64,000 nt of DNA from Myxococcales bacterium (GCA_016712525.1 JADJQX010000001.1:186001-250000); one strand, 5' to 3'; numbered from the stretch's first letter, positions 26,668 to 36,656 are shown. The notes: generated from the sequence alone by a model not told the origin. A program made the numbers and translations.

Positions 26668-27324
26668 TCAGACGCCTTGGGTCTCGGGGCTCCAGATGTA
26701 CTTGTGCATCTGGAGCTGCACCCGCACGGGGAGCGCGTCTTCCATGACCCACGCGACGAGCGCGCGCGCGGCGAGCTTGCCGAACACGGTGCTCGCGAGC
26801 ACGTTCTTCGTCCGCGAGAGGACGCCCCGATCGCGCAGCACCACGCGCATGAACTCGTAGTCCTCGCGGCTCGCGAGCACGAACTTCACCTCGTCGCCCG
26901 GGCCGAGGTGCTCGAGGTTCGACCAGCGGTTCCGGTGCGACTCGCCCGAGCCCGGGGCCTTGATGTCCATGATTTTGTGCACCCGCGGGTCGAGCCCGGA
27001 GATGTCGGCCTCGCCGCTCGTCTCGATGAGCACCGTGCGATCGGCGTCGCAGAGCTCGCGGAGGAGCAGACGCACCCCGGGCTGCAGCAGCGGCTCACCG
27101 CCCGTGAGCTCGACGAGCTTCGTGCCCGTGGCGAGGGCCTTCGCGAGTACCTCGGCGCGAGGCATGCGTGTGCCGCCGTAGAACGCGTGAGGCGTGTCGC
27201 ACCAGGTGCAGCGCAGGTTGCAGCCCGTCGTGCGCACGAAGGTGCACGGAAGGCCGGCGAACGTCGATTCGCCCTGGATGCTCGCGTAAATCTCGTGGAT
27301 GACGAGGGTGTCTTCTTTGGCCAC
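26668..27324 (-). CDS. queE: 7-carboxy-7-deazaguanine synthase QueE (218 aa)
   Basis: Radical SAM enzyme converting carboxytetrahydropterin to 7-carboxy-7-deazaguanine in queuosine/deazapurine synthesis. CNLRCTWCDTP gives the CxxxCxxC cluster ligands at about residues 35, 39 and 42; EIYASIQGESTFAGLPCTFV is the family N-terminus, LVELTGGEPLLQPG the glycine-rich SAM loop, and DIKAPGSGE a conserved late motif. GTG 27324 is used because the family begins close to the EIYxSIQGE block; GTG 27363 is an alternative with 13 extra basic residues. No other queuosine genes are nearby. Confidence 0.9.
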   Translation of the reverse strand: MAKEDTLVIHEIYASIQGESTFAGLPCTFVRTTGCNLRCTWCDTPHAFYGGTRMPRAEVLAKALATGTKLVELTGGEPLLQPGVRLLLRELCDADRTVLIETSGEADISGLDPRVHKIMDIKAPGSGESHRNRWSNLEHLGPGDEVKFVLASREDYEFMRVVLRDRGVLSRTKNVLASTVFGKLAARALVAWVMEDALPVRVQLQMHKYIWSPETQGV

Positions 27325-27384
27325 GGCGCTTGGGCGTTTAGCACTTCTGCGCCGAAAGCCCACACACGCCGCGCAGAGCTCGCC

Positions 27385-27612
27385 CTACTCGACCTCGATC
27401 GGGATCTCGCTCGGCGCGGGCGCGGGAGCCCTCGGGGCGAGCATCGAGGGCCGCGGCACGGTGTAGTAGCGCCACACCCCGTAGGCCGACGCGAGCACGC
27501 CGATCGCCGCGAGCAGGTAGGTCCGCACGAGCGGGAACGAGAAGCTGCTCGGCACCGTCGAGGCGCGCTTCTTCTCCCTCGGGGTCGTGACGCTGGGCTT
27601 CTTCTTCTTCAC
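27385..27612 (-). CDS. Small single-helix membrane protein (75 aa)
   Basis: Lys-rich N-terminus (MKKKKPSVTTPREKKRAS), one transmembrane helix (LVRTYLLAAIGVLASAYGVW), then a Pro/Ala/Glu tail outside. The start is GTG at 27612, 11 bases after the stop of the ECF sigma gene, so the two are probably co-transcribed. No family is recognised. Too small for a typical anti-sigma factor. Confidence 0.6.
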   Translation of the reverse strand: MKKKKPSVTTPREKKRASTVPSSFSFPLVRTYLLAAIGVLASAYGVWRYYTVPRPSMLAPRAPAPAPSEIPIEVE

Positions 27613-27623
27613 GGCTCACTCGG

Positions 27624-28574
27624 TCATTCGACGGGGAGCTCGAGGGGCAAGCCGAAGCGCGGGAACAAGGTCTCGACGTCGAGGAAGGTGGTCCACGAGG
27701 CGATGGCGCCCTCGCGGACGTCGAGCACGATCGCTCCCCACGCGACGTGTCCCCCTTCGGGTTTGGCCCGGTACTGCGCGAACCCCGGCGCGCCCGCCAC
27801 GTCGATCGGGAGGAGCCGCGAGCCACGGCAGCCCGCGCCGCGCCCGAGCAGCCACGCGCGCACGTGCTCACGCGACGAGAGCCAGAGCGCGATCGGCGGC
27901 ATGTTGAAGGTCACGTCCTCCCGCACGAGCGACACGAGCGCCTCGACGTCGTACGCGTGAAAGGCCGTGACATACCGCTCGAGCAGCGCGGTTTTTCCCG
28001 CGTCGAGGCGCTCGGGCTCGGGCACGGGCGGCGTGGAGAGCGTGGCGCGCGCGCGCTGGAGGGCGCTCGTGACCGACGCGACGCTCGTCTCGAGGCACGA
28101 CGCGGCCTCGTCGGCCGAGAGCCCGACCACGTCGGTCAAGAGGAGCGCGGCCCGCGGCTTCGGCGGGAGGCTTTGAAGCGCCGACACGAACGCGAGCCGC
28201 ACGCTCTCGCGCTGAACGAGGGCTTCGGCGGGCGTCGCGCCGTCGACGAGGATGGCCGAGGTGGGGACCGGCTCGAGCCAGTGCTCCCGTGGGCGGTCTT
28301 CGATGGCGTCCTCGGGGGTGCCGGGCGAGGCCTCGTCCATCGGGCGAAAGCGCCGCTTCTTCGCGCCGAGCGCGTCGATGCACACGTTCGTGGCGATGCG
28401 GTGGAGCCACGTCTTCGGAGACGAGCGCCCGTCGAAGCCCTCGAGCCCCTTCCACGCGCGCACCATGGTCTCTTGCACGGCGTCGTCGGCGTCGACCACG
28501 GAGCCGAGCATGCGGTAGCAGTGGCCGTAGATCGCCTTGCGGTGGGTCTCGAGCTCTTCGAGGCGGGGCGCCAT
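27624..28574 (-). CDS. ECF sigma factor with SnoaL-like tail (SigX5/SigJ-type, 316 aa)
   Basis: Sigma-70 region 2 at residues 10-75 (HCYRMLGSVVDADDAVQETM, then RIATNVCIDALGAKKRR), region 4 at about 130-185 (FVSALQSLPPKPRAALLLTD and the HTH TSVASVTSALQRARATL), then a C-terminal SnoaL/NTF2-like domain from about 195 (LERYVTAFHAYDVEALVSLV, VTFNMPPIALW). This architecture belongs to ECF groups that lack a membrane anti-sigma and are thought to be controlled by the C-terminal domain. Target promoters are unknown. Confidence 0.85.
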   Translation of the reverse strand: MAPRLEELETHRKAIYGHCYRMLGSVVDADDAVQETMVRAWKGLEGFDGRSSPKTWLHRIATNVCIDALGAKKRRFRPMDEASPGTPEDAIEDRPREHWLEPVPTSAILVDGATPAEALVQRESVRLAFVSALQSLPPKPRAALLLTDVVGLSADEAASCLETSVASVTSALQRARATLSTPPVPEPERLDAGKTALLERYVTAFHAYDVEALVSLVREDVTFNMPPIALWLSSREHVRAWLLGRGAGCRGSRLLPIDVAGAPGFAQYRAKPEGGHVAWGAIVLDVREGAIASWTTFLDVETLFPRFGLPLELPVE

Positions 28575-28665
28575 GCGCGCACTCTACAACGCCACACGCG
28601 CGACGCCCACGCGGGCGGGCAGGCGGAAGGACCTCCGCCCACCTCACCCGGAAACACCCGTATCT

Positions 28666-30489
28666 TTACGGCTTTTTGTTCTTGATGGCGCAGGCGAGCG
28701 GGTCTTGTTGCATGCACGCGCGCTCGATCTGGCTCTTGGCCATGGGGTTGTTCGTGGCCGTGCCGACGAGGCCCGCGAGCCCGCAGTCGCGCGCCGAGCC
28801 CGAGTTGCACTTGGTCGTGAGGTCCATCGTGTCGGGCGTGGGGAACACGGGGCGCGTGCCGCCGTAGAGCACCTTCATGGCCGAGCACGAGAGCGTGTCG
28901 TTCCGCATGCAGCCCATGTCGAACGCGCGCTTCGCCATGTCGGCGTTGCCACCTTGGCCGAGCTCGGCGCGCCCCTGCGCGAAACACGCCTTCTCGTTCC
29001 CGCGGAAGCAGCCGCGCTGGAAGAGCAGCTTGGCGAGGATCGGGTTCTTCGGCACGTCTTTGCCGGTCTCGATGAGGAGGCCGAGATCGACGCAGGCCTG
29101 TCCTTGGCTGCCGTCGCACGCGCGCTTCAAGAAGTCGGCGCCCTTCGTCACGTCCTTGGCCGCGCCCGCGCCGTCGACCAGCATTTTTCCGGCCGTCGCG
29201 CAGGCGAGGTCGTGCCCACCTTCGCAAGCCTTCGAGAGGAGCTGCGCGGCCTTCGCTTCGTCCTTCGAGACGCCCTCGCCCGTCTTCGTGAGCATGCCGA
29301 GCGTGCCGCACGCGAGCGCGTCGGCGTCGGCGCAGCCCTTCTCGAGCTTCTTCGCCGCGCCCGCCGCGTCCTTCGCGCCGCCGCGGCCTTGCGCGAGCAT
29401 CACGCCGAGGTTCGAGCAGCTCTTCGTGTCGCCGCCGTCGCACCCTTTGCCGAGCAGCTCGCGGGCCTTCGCGTCGTCCCTCGTGGCGCCGCCGGTGCCC
29501 GAAGCGACGAGCGCGCCCGCCGCGCCGCAGCTCGCCGTGCTGCCTTTTTTGCACTGCTCTTGGCACTCGGCCACGTCCTTGCCGCTGCACGTGTAGGCCG
29601 CGGCGCTCTTCGGATCGGCGCACTTGCCCTCGGTCATCACGAGGCCCTTCGGGCACCCGGTCTCGACCGCGGCGACCTCGGGGGCCTTGGGCGCCTCGGG
29701 CTTGGCCTCGGTGGGCTTGGCCTCGGTCGCCTTGGGCGCGATGGCCTTGAGCTCGAGGCGAATGAACGCCTGGCACTGCCCGGGGGCCTTCTTGTCGTCG
29801 GGGGAGGCCTTGGAGCAATCGGCGACGTCGCCGTCCTTGTTTTTGACGTTCTTCTCGCTCGACGACTGGCCGCTCGCGCCGGCGCCGAACATCTGCGCGG
29901 CGGTCTTCACCTCGCCCTTGGTGCCCGTCTCCATCACGAACGCGCCCACCATGGCGCCCTTCACGAAGTGCGTCGCGCCGGCGCAATCGCCCTGGAGCTC
30001 GTCGGCCGAGATCTTGGCCCACGTGGTCTTCACCTTGCCGACCATCACCATGGCGACGTCGAGCGTGGAGCCGCCCGCGAGGCTCCCGGCGATGCTGGCC
30101 CCACCGAGCGGGAGGTTCGCCTTCACCTCGTCGGCGCTCGTGAGGCGCACGACCTGCTCCTTCTTGCTCATGCCGAGGAAGCCGTATTTGCCGTCGACCT
30201 TGCACTCTTTGAGGAGCTTGATGCCCTTGCAGCTATACGCGACGACGGCCACGTTCTCTTTCATCACGAGCTCGAGATCGCCGCGCTGCTCGGGCTTCCA
30301 GTCGACGACGAGCGGCTCGCCGGAGCTGTCGGCCTCGCGGCACGCGCCCTCGCCCAAGCCCTCGGCCGCCGTGGTCTCTTTCGGGCGAACGGCGTTGCCG
30401 GCCGCGCCGGTGCCACACCCCACGAGGGCCGAGGCGACGAGTGAGGTGACGAGCGCACGCGCGAGCACGATCTTCGAGAGCGACTTCAT
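28666..30489 (-). CDS. Sel1-like repeat lipoprotein, paralogue of the 276-2276 gene (607 aa)
   Basis: Start MKSLSKIVLARALVTSLVAS with lipobox ALVGCG. The N-terminal 200 residues align end to end with the protein at 276-2276 (shared LVVDWK, SADEVKANLPLGG and GATHFVKGAMVGAF). Residues 350-600 are Sel1-like repeats with paired cysteines (KARELLGKGCDGGDTKSCSN, AAQLLSKACEGGHDLACATA). Lengths differ because this copy has fewer insertions in the repeats and a longer Ala/Glu/Pro linker. Likely a periplasmic or surface protein-binding lipoprotein. The 265 bases upstream to the DUF3160 gene contain no gene. Confidence 0.78.
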   Translation of the reverse strand: MKSLSKIVLARALVTSLVASALVGCGTGAAGNAVRPKETTAAEGLGEGACREADSSGEPLVVDWKPEQRGDLELVMKENVAVVAYSCKGIKLLKECKVDGKYGFLGMSKKEQVVRLTSADEVKANLPLGGASIAGSLAGGSTLDVAMVMVGKVKTTWAKISADELQGDCAGATHFVKGAMVGAFVMETGTKGEVKTAAQMFGAGASGQSSSEKNVKNKDGDVADCSKASPDDKKAPGQCQAFIRLELKAIAPKATEAKPTEAKPEAPKAPEVAAVETGCPKGLVMTEGKCADPKSAAAYTCSGKDVAECQEQCKKGSTASCGAAGALVASGTGGATRDDAKARELLGKGCDGGDTKSCSNLGVMLAQGRGGAKDAAGAAKKLEKGCADADALACGTLGMLTKTGEGVSKDEAKAAQLLSKACEGGHDLACATAGKMLVDGAGAAKDVTKGADFLKRACDGSQGQACVDLGLLIETGKDVPKNPILAKLLFQRGCFRGNEKACFAQGRAELGQGGNADMAKRAFDMGCMRNDTLSCSAMKVLYGGTRPVFPTPDTMDLTTKCNSGSARDCGLAGLVGTATNNPMAKSQIERACMQQDPLACAIKNKKP

Positions 30490-30754
30490 AGCGATGGGAT
30501 CCCCGTTCGTAAGGTCTCGCCGACCCCCTCGGCCGGCGGCCCGAGGGTAATCGAAAGAGCCCGACCGTACGCACGGCCCGAGGTGACGATTCCGCAACTC
30601 CGGTGCGATAGTGTGGGCAAGCATGCCGGAGGCACGCGGGCCTTGCGCCGCCCTTCGCGCCGAGCGCGGGGATTTCGCCCTCCGCGGGCAGAACGACGGC
30701 GAAAACTCGGCCACCCGAACGGGGGCAGCTACCCTGGAGGGGCCCGAGTAGGCC

Positions 30755-33022
30755 ATGCGACGCCCGAACCCCTTCACCTTCGCGCTCGTGCCGCTCTGCA
30801 CGGCCCTCTCCGTGGGCTGCGCCGAGGATCCGATCGCGCCGCAGACACCTCGCCCGCCGCTCGTGGTGCGGCAAAAACCGGCGCCCGGGCCTGCGCCGGC
30901 CGAGTGGTCGTACTGGGAGCGCATCGAGCCCGCGCTCCGCGACGACACCCAAAAAGTGACCGCGCTCCCGCTGCTGGGGCCGCAGGTGACTCACCCTCTC
31001 GGCGCCGAAAAACGCTGGGCGAAGCTCTCGGCCGCGCAGCGCGAGGCCTTCTTGAAGGACGGCTTCGTGGCGCTCGAGAGCAAGTCCGTGGTCGACGACG
31101 AGGGCGACTCCCCATCGCTCGCCGAGGCCTACGAACAAGCCGAACGCGACAAGATGCCGGCGGTCGTCACGGTCGATACGCTGCTCTTCGTCGCGCAAGC
31201 CGCGGTCGATCGCGCGGTCGCCGACCTCGAGGTCGCGGCGTTCCGTCCGGCGCTCCTCCGCCTCCTCGCGAGCCTCTCGTCGGCGCTCACCGTCGAAGAA
31301 CGCAGCGTGCCCCTCGACCTCGCCGACGGCCTCCGCCTCGCGCGTGGGTTCGTCGCCGTGGCGCAGCGGCTCGTCTCGCCCGACGCGGCCATCGCGCCCG
31401 ATATTTCCCCGGGTGTCGGCGAAGAGCTCCGCCGCATCGAGGCCCACACGGGCATCGAGCGGAGCCCCCTCTTCGGCGTCATGGTCGACTACGGGGCCTT
31501 CGCGCCGACGTTCGCCCTCCGCCCGAACGACGACGCCGCGAAGCCTCGCCTCCGCTTGGCCCAGGCCATGACGTGGCTCGCGCAGGCCCCCTTCATGCTC
31601 GCCTCCAGAGGAGACACGGCGGGCGCGACGCTCTCCGTGCAAACTGCACGTGTTCACGCGCGCGCCGCGCTCTTGCTCGGCAGGCTCCTCACGCCGGCGT
31701 CCTCCGCCGAGCGCGCGGCCGACTACACGACGCTCCGGCGTGGGCTCACGTTCCTCTCGGGCGCGGCCGACGATCCCTCTCCCGTCGACGCCGCGCAGAC
31801 CGCCGCGAGCGTGGGGGTCGCCCTCGACACACCGCAAGCGATCGCGAACGTGGCGAAGCTCGATCACGTGCGCCGCGCGATGCTCCAGCGTTTTCAACCG
31901 GGCACGTACGACGGCGTGGCCGAGGTGAAGATCCCCGAGGCCTCGAGCGGACCACAGGCCGGCGGCGTAGGGCGCGCCGCGCACGGGGTGAGGTTCCTCG
32001 GGCCCGCCGCGCCCGCCGACGCCCTCGCGCTCCAGAGCCTCACCTTTCCGTACGTGGGGCGCGCCACCGGCGAGGCCCACGGCCTCACGGCCCAAGCGGG
32101 GCACCGCGCGTTCGCGACGGCCATCGACGTGGCCGCGTGGCTCGGCTCGGCCGAGGCCGACAAAATCAGGCACGAGAGCGGTGACGACGCCTACGAGGGC
32201 TTCCGCGAGGCCAAGGAGCGCGCGCAGAAGAACCGCCCCGCGGAGCTCGCGCCGGAGCGTCATGCGTCGCTTCATATGAGCTCGCTCGACGTGCTCGTCA
32301 CCTACCTCGCGCCTTCACGTGGGGAGGTGGCGGTGCCCGCGAGCTTCTCGGCGTCGTATGCGCGCCGCAAGGTCGAGGTGGCCACGGTCGCGTGGGCGCA
32401 CGAGCGCCACGACGCGCGCACCTTCGGGGGCCCTCCGCCGTACGCGCCGCTCCAACCGAAGCCGCGCCCGAAGCTCGAGGTGCACGAGGCGCCGGTGTTC
32501 GTCGAGCCCCACCCCGAGGCCCTCGGGCGCCTGCTCTCGTACATGAAGCAGGCTAAAAATGGCCTCACGGCGCTCGGATTGCCCAAGGGGTCGCGTGGCG
32601 AGCTCGCGCTCGTCGAGGTGACCGCGCTCGTCACGGCCGCGTACGACACCGCCACCCGCGCGACGAACGGCGAGCCTGCCCGCACCGACGACGCCGCGCG
32701 CCTCTCGACCCTCGCCGACACGCTCGAGTGGCTCGACCACGAGACCGGCATGCGCATCGGCGGCGTCATGGCCGCGCACGTCCACCAGGACGCCGTGTCG
32801 GGCCGCGTGTCCGTCGCCGGCGTGAGCGGCCTCACCGAGATCCACATGGCCGTCCGCGATCCGCGCACGGGCGATCTCGTGCACGCGGTCGGCGCGCGCC
32901 TCGTCGGCCTCGACGGCGTGTGGCCAAGGAGCCGCCCCACGCACGACGGCGCGCTCAAAGAAGACTTCGGCAAGAGCCCCCAGCCCCCCCCCACCTGGAC
33001 GCGCAGCTACACCGTGCGGTGA
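30755..33022 (+). CDS. DUF3160-domain lipoprotein (755 aa)
   Basis: ATG at 30755; lipobox LSVGCA near residue 22. The rest is one long DUF3160-like domain: EAYEQAERDKMPAVVTVDTL near residue 130 is a conserved entry block, LARGFVAVAQRLVSPDA and FLSGAADDPSPVDAA lie in the middle, and the end has GVMAAHVHQDAVSG and GLTEIHMAVRDPRTGDLVHA, which resemble the C-terminus of this family. These are large secreted proteins of unknown function in myxobacteria and other phyla. No transmembrane segment apart from the signal. It is isolated in its orientation from neighbouring genes. Confidence 0.72.
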   Translation: MRRPNPFTFALVPLCTALSVGCAEDPIAPQTPRPPLVVRQKPAPGPAPAEWSYWERIEPALRDDTQKVTALPLLGPQVTHPLGAEKRWAKLSAAQREAFLKDGFVALESKSVVDDEGDSPSLAEAYEQAERDKMPAVVTVDTLLFVAQAAVDRAVADLEVAAFRPALLRLLASLSSALTVEERSVPLDLADGLRLARGFVAVAQRLVSPDAAIAPDISPGVGEELRRIEAHTGIERSPLFGVMVDYGAFAPTFALRPNDDAAKPRLRLAQAMTWLAQAPFMLASRGDTAGATLSVQTARVHARAALLLGRLLTPASSAERAADYTTLRRGLTFLSGAADDPSPVDAAQTAASVGVALDTPQAIANVAKLDHVRRAMLQRFQPGTYDGVAEVKIPEASSGPQAGGVGRAAHGVRFLGPAAPADALALQSLTFPYVGRATGEAHGLTAQAGHRAFATAIDVAAWLGSAEADKIRHESGDDAYEGFREAKERAQKNRPAELAPERHASLHMSSLDVLVTYLAPSRGEVAVPASFSASYARRKVEVATVAWAHERHDARTFGGPPPYAPLQPKPRPKLEVHEAPVFVEPHPEALGRLLSYMKQAKNGLTALGLPKGSRGELALVEVTALVTAAYDTATRATNGEPARTDDAARLSTLADTLEWLDHETGMRIGGVMAAHVHQDAVSGRVSVAGVSGLTEIHMAVRDPRTGDLVHAVGARLVGLDGVWPRSRPTHDGALKEDFGKSPQPPPTWTRSYTVR

Positions 33023-33228
33023 GCCTCTCGGCGAGGTCGCGTCGTACAGGGCGCGCCGGACGCGTGGGCGAGCTTCTCGCGCCAAGAGATGGCCGCAGCC
33101 CCAACGCTTGCCGCGTCTTTCGACATGGCGTAAATTTTCACGACATCGATGACGTCGGCAACGGTCCCAGCGAGGCCCCACGAGCGTTTTCTCCCGCCGA
33201 GACGATCGCGCGCTGTTCGGCGGATACC

Positions 33229-33669
33229 GTGAACCCGAACGGACAACGTCGTGTCGCGTGGCGAAGGGTCTTGGCCTCCTTCGTGGCCGTCGCGCTCTGT
33301 GGAGTGGCGCTCGTGGGGTGCACCATCACCGAGCTCCTGCCCACCTGTGAGCAGGCCGTCGTCGTGTCCTTTCGAGGGCTCGACCTGAGCAGGTCCCCGA
33401 GCGCCAGCGTGTGGCTCAACGAGTCGCGTCACTGCAAAGAGGCTGTCCCCCTCGACAACGCCGAGTATGCGCGAGACCCGCGCGGCAGCCCGTGCCGACT
33501 CCTTGGCACGGGAGAGCTGGTCATCCCGATCCCCGTCGAAGGACCCGTGACCGTCACGGTGCGCCTGAACTACGACGAGACGCCCGGACCCAGTCGCACC
33601 TTCGACGTCGATTTCGACGATGTCGACCCCGACGCGAACGGGTGTCAAAGGGCGTCCGTGCTCTTCTGA
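33229..33669 (+). CDS. Small lipoprotein (146 aa)
   Basis: GTG at 33229 opens NPNGQRRVAWRRVL, a hydrophobic helix and lipobox ALVGCT. The mature part has about five cysteines, predicted beta-strands (VVVSFRGLDLSRSPSASVWL, PVTVTVRLNY) and an acidic end (VDFDDVDPDANGC). It reads like a small beta-sandwich lipoprotein. The opposite strand is also open here but gives no signal peptide or domain. No family recognised. Confidence 0.55.
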   Translation: MNPNGQRRVAWRRVLASFVAVALCGVALVGCTITELLPTCEQAVVVSFRGLDLSRSPSASVWLNESRHCKEAVPLDNAEYARDPRGSPCRLLGTGELVIPIPVEGPVTVTVRLNYDETPGPSRTFDVDFDDVDPDANGCQRASVLF

Positions 33670-33788
33670 CACGGGTGTCGCCCACGCCGGGCGCCCGGCG
33701 CCCCCGAGCCCAGCCGTAGGGTTCCCACGTCGAAAAACGCGCCGACTTCGCGTGATTTCTGCCGTTTCCGGGCTAGAACGCGGCCACC

Positions 33789-36656
33789 ATGTCGCTCCAT
33801 CCCTACGCCCACATCGTCCACCGCGTGCAGAAGCCGGCGCGCTACCTCGGCGGCGAGTACGGCGCGAAGAAGAAAGCGTGGGACGCCGAAGGCCTCGAGG
33901 CCCGCGTGTGCCTCGCCTTCCCCGACATCTACGACATCGGGATGAGCCACCTCGGCTTCAAGATCCTCTACAAAATCCTGAACGACGACCCGCGCACCCT
34001 GGCCGAGCGCTGCTTCACGCCGTGGGTCGACATGCAGGATCTCTTGCGCGCCGAGGGCCTGCCGCTCGTGTCGCTCGAGTCGGCCCGCGAGCTCCGCGCG
34101 TTCGACGTGGTCGGCTTCTCCCTCCAGTTCGAGCTCACCTACACGAACATCCTCACGATGCTCGATTTGGGCAAAATTCCCCTCAAATCGGCCGATCGTA
34201 CGGAGGGCTGCCCCCTCGTGATCGCGGGCGGCCCCTCGGCCACGCACCCCGAGCCCATCGCGCCCTTCGTCGACGCGATCGTCATCGGCGACGGCGAAGA
34301 GCGCACGACCGAGCTCGCCCTCACGTGGGCGCGCCTGAAGCGCGAGGGGGTGCCGCGTGCCGAGCGCCTCCGCGCCCTCGCGAAGCTCCGCGGCGTGTAC
34401 GTGCCCTCCCTCTACGAGACGGCCGCGTGCCCCGACACGGGGCATTTCTACGTGAAAAAGCCCGCCGAAGGCGACCTCCCCTTCCCCGTCGTGCGCTCGC
34501 TCGTCGACGATCTCAACCGCTTCCCCTTCCCGGACGACGGCCCGGTCGGCGGCCCCGAGGCCATCTTCGATCGCATGTCGATCGAGATCGCGCGCGGCTG
34601 CACCGAGGGGTGCCGCTTCTGCCAGGCGGGCATGATTTACCGGCCCGTGCGCGAGCGTGATCCCGAGCAAATCGTCGAGACGATCGTGTCGGCGGTGAAA
34701 AAGTCGGGCTACGACGAGGCGAGCCTCACCTCGCTCTCCACGGCCGACTACTCCTGCATCGCGCCCCTCATCAAGAAGGTGGCCGACCGGCTCGCGCCCG
34801 AGAAGGTGAGCCTCGGGGTGTCGTCGCTGCGCGCGTACGGCCTCGAAGAAGACGTGCTCGACGACATCACCCGCGTGCGCGCCCAGGGCGTCACCTTCGC
34901 GCCCGAGGCGGGCAGCCAGCGCATGCGCGACGTGGTGAACAAGAACGTCACCGAAGAGCAGCTCATGACCACGGCCGAGCGCATCTTCGCGAGGAACTAC
35001 GCGAGCATGAAGCTCTACTTCATGATCGGCCTCCCGACCGAAGAAGAGAGCGACGTCCGCGAGATCGTGCGTGTCGGCGTGCGCGCGCTCCAGGCCGGCA
35101 AGCGCATCTGGCGCGAGCGCGGCAAGCCCGGCGCGCCCAAGGTGACCGTGAGCGTGTCGACGCACGTGCCGAAGCCGCACACGCCCTTCCAGTGGTGCGC
35201 CATGGACGCCCCCACCAGCGTGCGCGAGAAACAAGCCTGGCTGAAGGACGAGGTCCGCACGACGAACGTCGACCTCCGCATGCACGACAGCGAGACCTCG
35301 TGGCTCGAGGGCGTGTTCGCGCGCGGCGATCGCAGGCTCGGCGCGGTGCTCGAGCGCGCGTACAAGAAGGGCGCGCGGTTCGACTCGTGGGAGGAGCACA
35401 TGCGCCTCGACCTCTGGGAAGAGGCGTTCCGCGAAGAGGGCGTCGAACCGGGCATGTTCCTCGGCACGATCCCCATCTCGGCCAAGCTCCCGTGGGATCA
35501 CATCGACGTGGGCCTCGAAGAGGGCTTCCTCGCCAGCGAGTACCGAAAGGCCGTGAAGAGCCGCCTCTCGCCGCCGTGTGGCAAGGCCGCGGGCGCCTTC
35601 ATCCACCACACGAACCTGGAAGATGCACGCAACGACCCCCGCAAGCTCGTCTGCTACGACTGCGGCGTCGGCTGCGATCTGTCGGCCATGCGCAAGGAGC
35701 GCCTCGTGTTCCTCTCGCGCCTCGGCGCCGAGAAGAAGCGCGTGCGCACCGAAGAAGAGATCGCCCTCGTGCGCGCCAAGGTGCCGAAGGGCCGCGCCGC
35801 CCCGCCGCGCGTGGTGCAGGGCGAGCCGCGCAGGTTCCGCTTCGCGTACGAGAAGCTCGGGCCGAGCGCGTTCCTCTCGCACCTCGATTTGATCCGCGCC
35901 ATCCCGCGCGCCTTCCGCCGCATCGACGTGCCCATGTTCCACTCGTCGGGCTTTCACCCGAAGCCCGACATGGTGTTCGGACCGGCCCTCTCGCTCGGCA
36001 TCTACAGCCTCGACGAGTACATCGACCTCAAGCTCACCTGCGACGTCGACGATCCGAACGAGCTCGCGAAGAGCCTCACGGCGCACTCGGCCGAGGGGCT
36101 CGTCTTCACCGCCGGCGTCGCGCTCGGGGCGAACGATCCGGGCGTGAACAAAATCATCGACTCGGCCCGCTACGTGCTCTCCTTCCCGAAGAGCGCGCTC
36201 CCCGGCGGCCGCGCCTTCCTCGACGAGCGCGCGGCGTTCTTCGAGGCCCAGACCGAGCTCAAGACGCTCCGCAAGATCGAGGGCATCGGCAAGTGGGTCG
36301 ACGTGAAGGCGTTCGTGCGCACGCTCACGGTGGGCGACGCGCGCTGCGAGCCCATCGTCGCGAGGGCCGGCATCGACGGCGACATGGTGCACGTCCTGGT
36401 CGACGTGGCCATCACGCCGAACGGCGCGGTGAAGGCCCACGAGGTCGGCGCCGTGCTGCTGGGAGAGGCCCACGCGCACGTGCCCTACGTGGTGGTGCGC
36501 GCGCGCATGGGCGCCTACGAGGCCGGCGAGATCCACACCCCGCTCGACACGCCGAGGTTCCGCAAGGTGAAGACCGAGCGCCTCGTCGAGCCGGAGCACG
36601 ACCTCGCCCCGATCGCCGAGGAGCGCGCCGAGCCCGAGATCACCCTCGCCCCGTGA
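33789..36656 (+). CDS. Radical SAM protein fused to a DUF2344 domain (955 aa)
   Basis: Residues about 40-200 are a B12-binding-like Rossmann region (VCLAFPDIYDIGMSHLGFKI, VIAGGPSATHPEPIAPFVDA). The radical SAM core follows with CTEGCRFCQAG, the CxxxCxxC ligands at C271, C275 and C278. From about residue 675 the DUF2344 (TIGR03936-type) domain begins (FAYEKLGPSAFLSHLDL, MFHSSGFHPKPDMVFGPALS). The two-domain arrangement equals the TIGR03960 family, often encoded near ribosomal or rne/rng genes; the reaction is not known. The TauE-like gene overlaps its stop by 4 bases (GTGA). Confidence 0.88.
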   Translation: MSLHPYAHIVHRVQKPARYLGGEYGAKKKAWDAEGLEARVCLAFPDIYDIGMSHLGFKILYKILNDDPRTLAERCFTPWVDMQDLLRAEGLPLVSLESARELRAFDVVGFSLQFELTYTNILTMLDLGKIPLKSADRTEGCPLVIAGGPSATHPEPIAPFVDAIVIGDGEERTTELALTWARLKREGVPRAERLRALAKLRGVYVPSLYETAACPDTGHFYVKKPAEGDLPFPVVRSLVDDLNRFPFPDDGPVGGPEAIFDRMSIEIARGCTEGCRFCQAGMIYRPVRERDPEQIVETIVSAVKKSGYDEASLTSLSTADYSCIAPLIKKVADRLAPEKVSLGVSSLRAYGLEEDVLDDITRVRAQGVTFAPEAGSQRMRDVVNKNVTEEQLMTTAERIFARNYASMKLYFMIGLPTEEESDVREIVRVGVRALQAGKRIWRERGKPGAPKVTVSVSTHVPKPHTPFQWCAMDAPTSVREKQAWLKDEVRTTNVDLRMHDSETSWLEGVFARGDRRLGAVLERAYKKGARFDSWEEHMRLDLWEEAFREEGVEPGMFLGTIPISAKLPWDHIDVGLEEGFLASEYRKAVKSRLSPPCGKAAGAFIHHTNLEDARNDPRKLVCYDCGVGCDLSAMRKERLVFLSRLGAEKKRVRTEEEIALVRAKVPKGRAAPPRVVQGEPRRFRFAYEKLGPSAFLSHLDLIRAIPRAFRRIDVPMFHSSGFHPKPDMVFGPALSLGIYSLDEYIDLKLTCDVDDPNELAKSLTAHSAEGLVFTAGVALGANDPGVNKIIDSARYVLSFPKSALPGGRAFLDERAAFFEAQTELKTLRKIEGIGKWVDVKAFVRTLTVGDARCEPIVARAGIDGDMVHVLVDVAITPNGAVKAHEVGAVLLGEAHAHVPYVVVRARMGAYEAGEIHTPLDTPRFRKVKTERLVEPEHDLAPIAEERAEPEITLAP

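Noticed and set aside
28136..30205. A 689-codon minus-strand frame over the sigma-factor start and the Sel1 gene
   Set aside because: Arg/Gly-rich nonsense in another frame; the Sel1 lipoprotein frame has signal peptide and homology to 276-2276.
33007..33672. Minus-strand frame opposite the small lipoprotein
   Set aside because: No signal or family, while plus strand gives a normal lipoprotein signal.
33686..33699. GCCGGGCGCCCGGC palindrome before the radical SAM gene
   Set aside because: A 14-base GC palindrome is not unusual at this GC content; no T-run follows and no partner copy was seen.
33645..36599. A very long open frame on the minus strand opposite the radical SAM gene
   Set aside because: It is rich in His, Arg and Glu with no domain, and mirrors codon bias of the plus-strand gene, which has clear CxxxCxxC and DUF2344 motifs.
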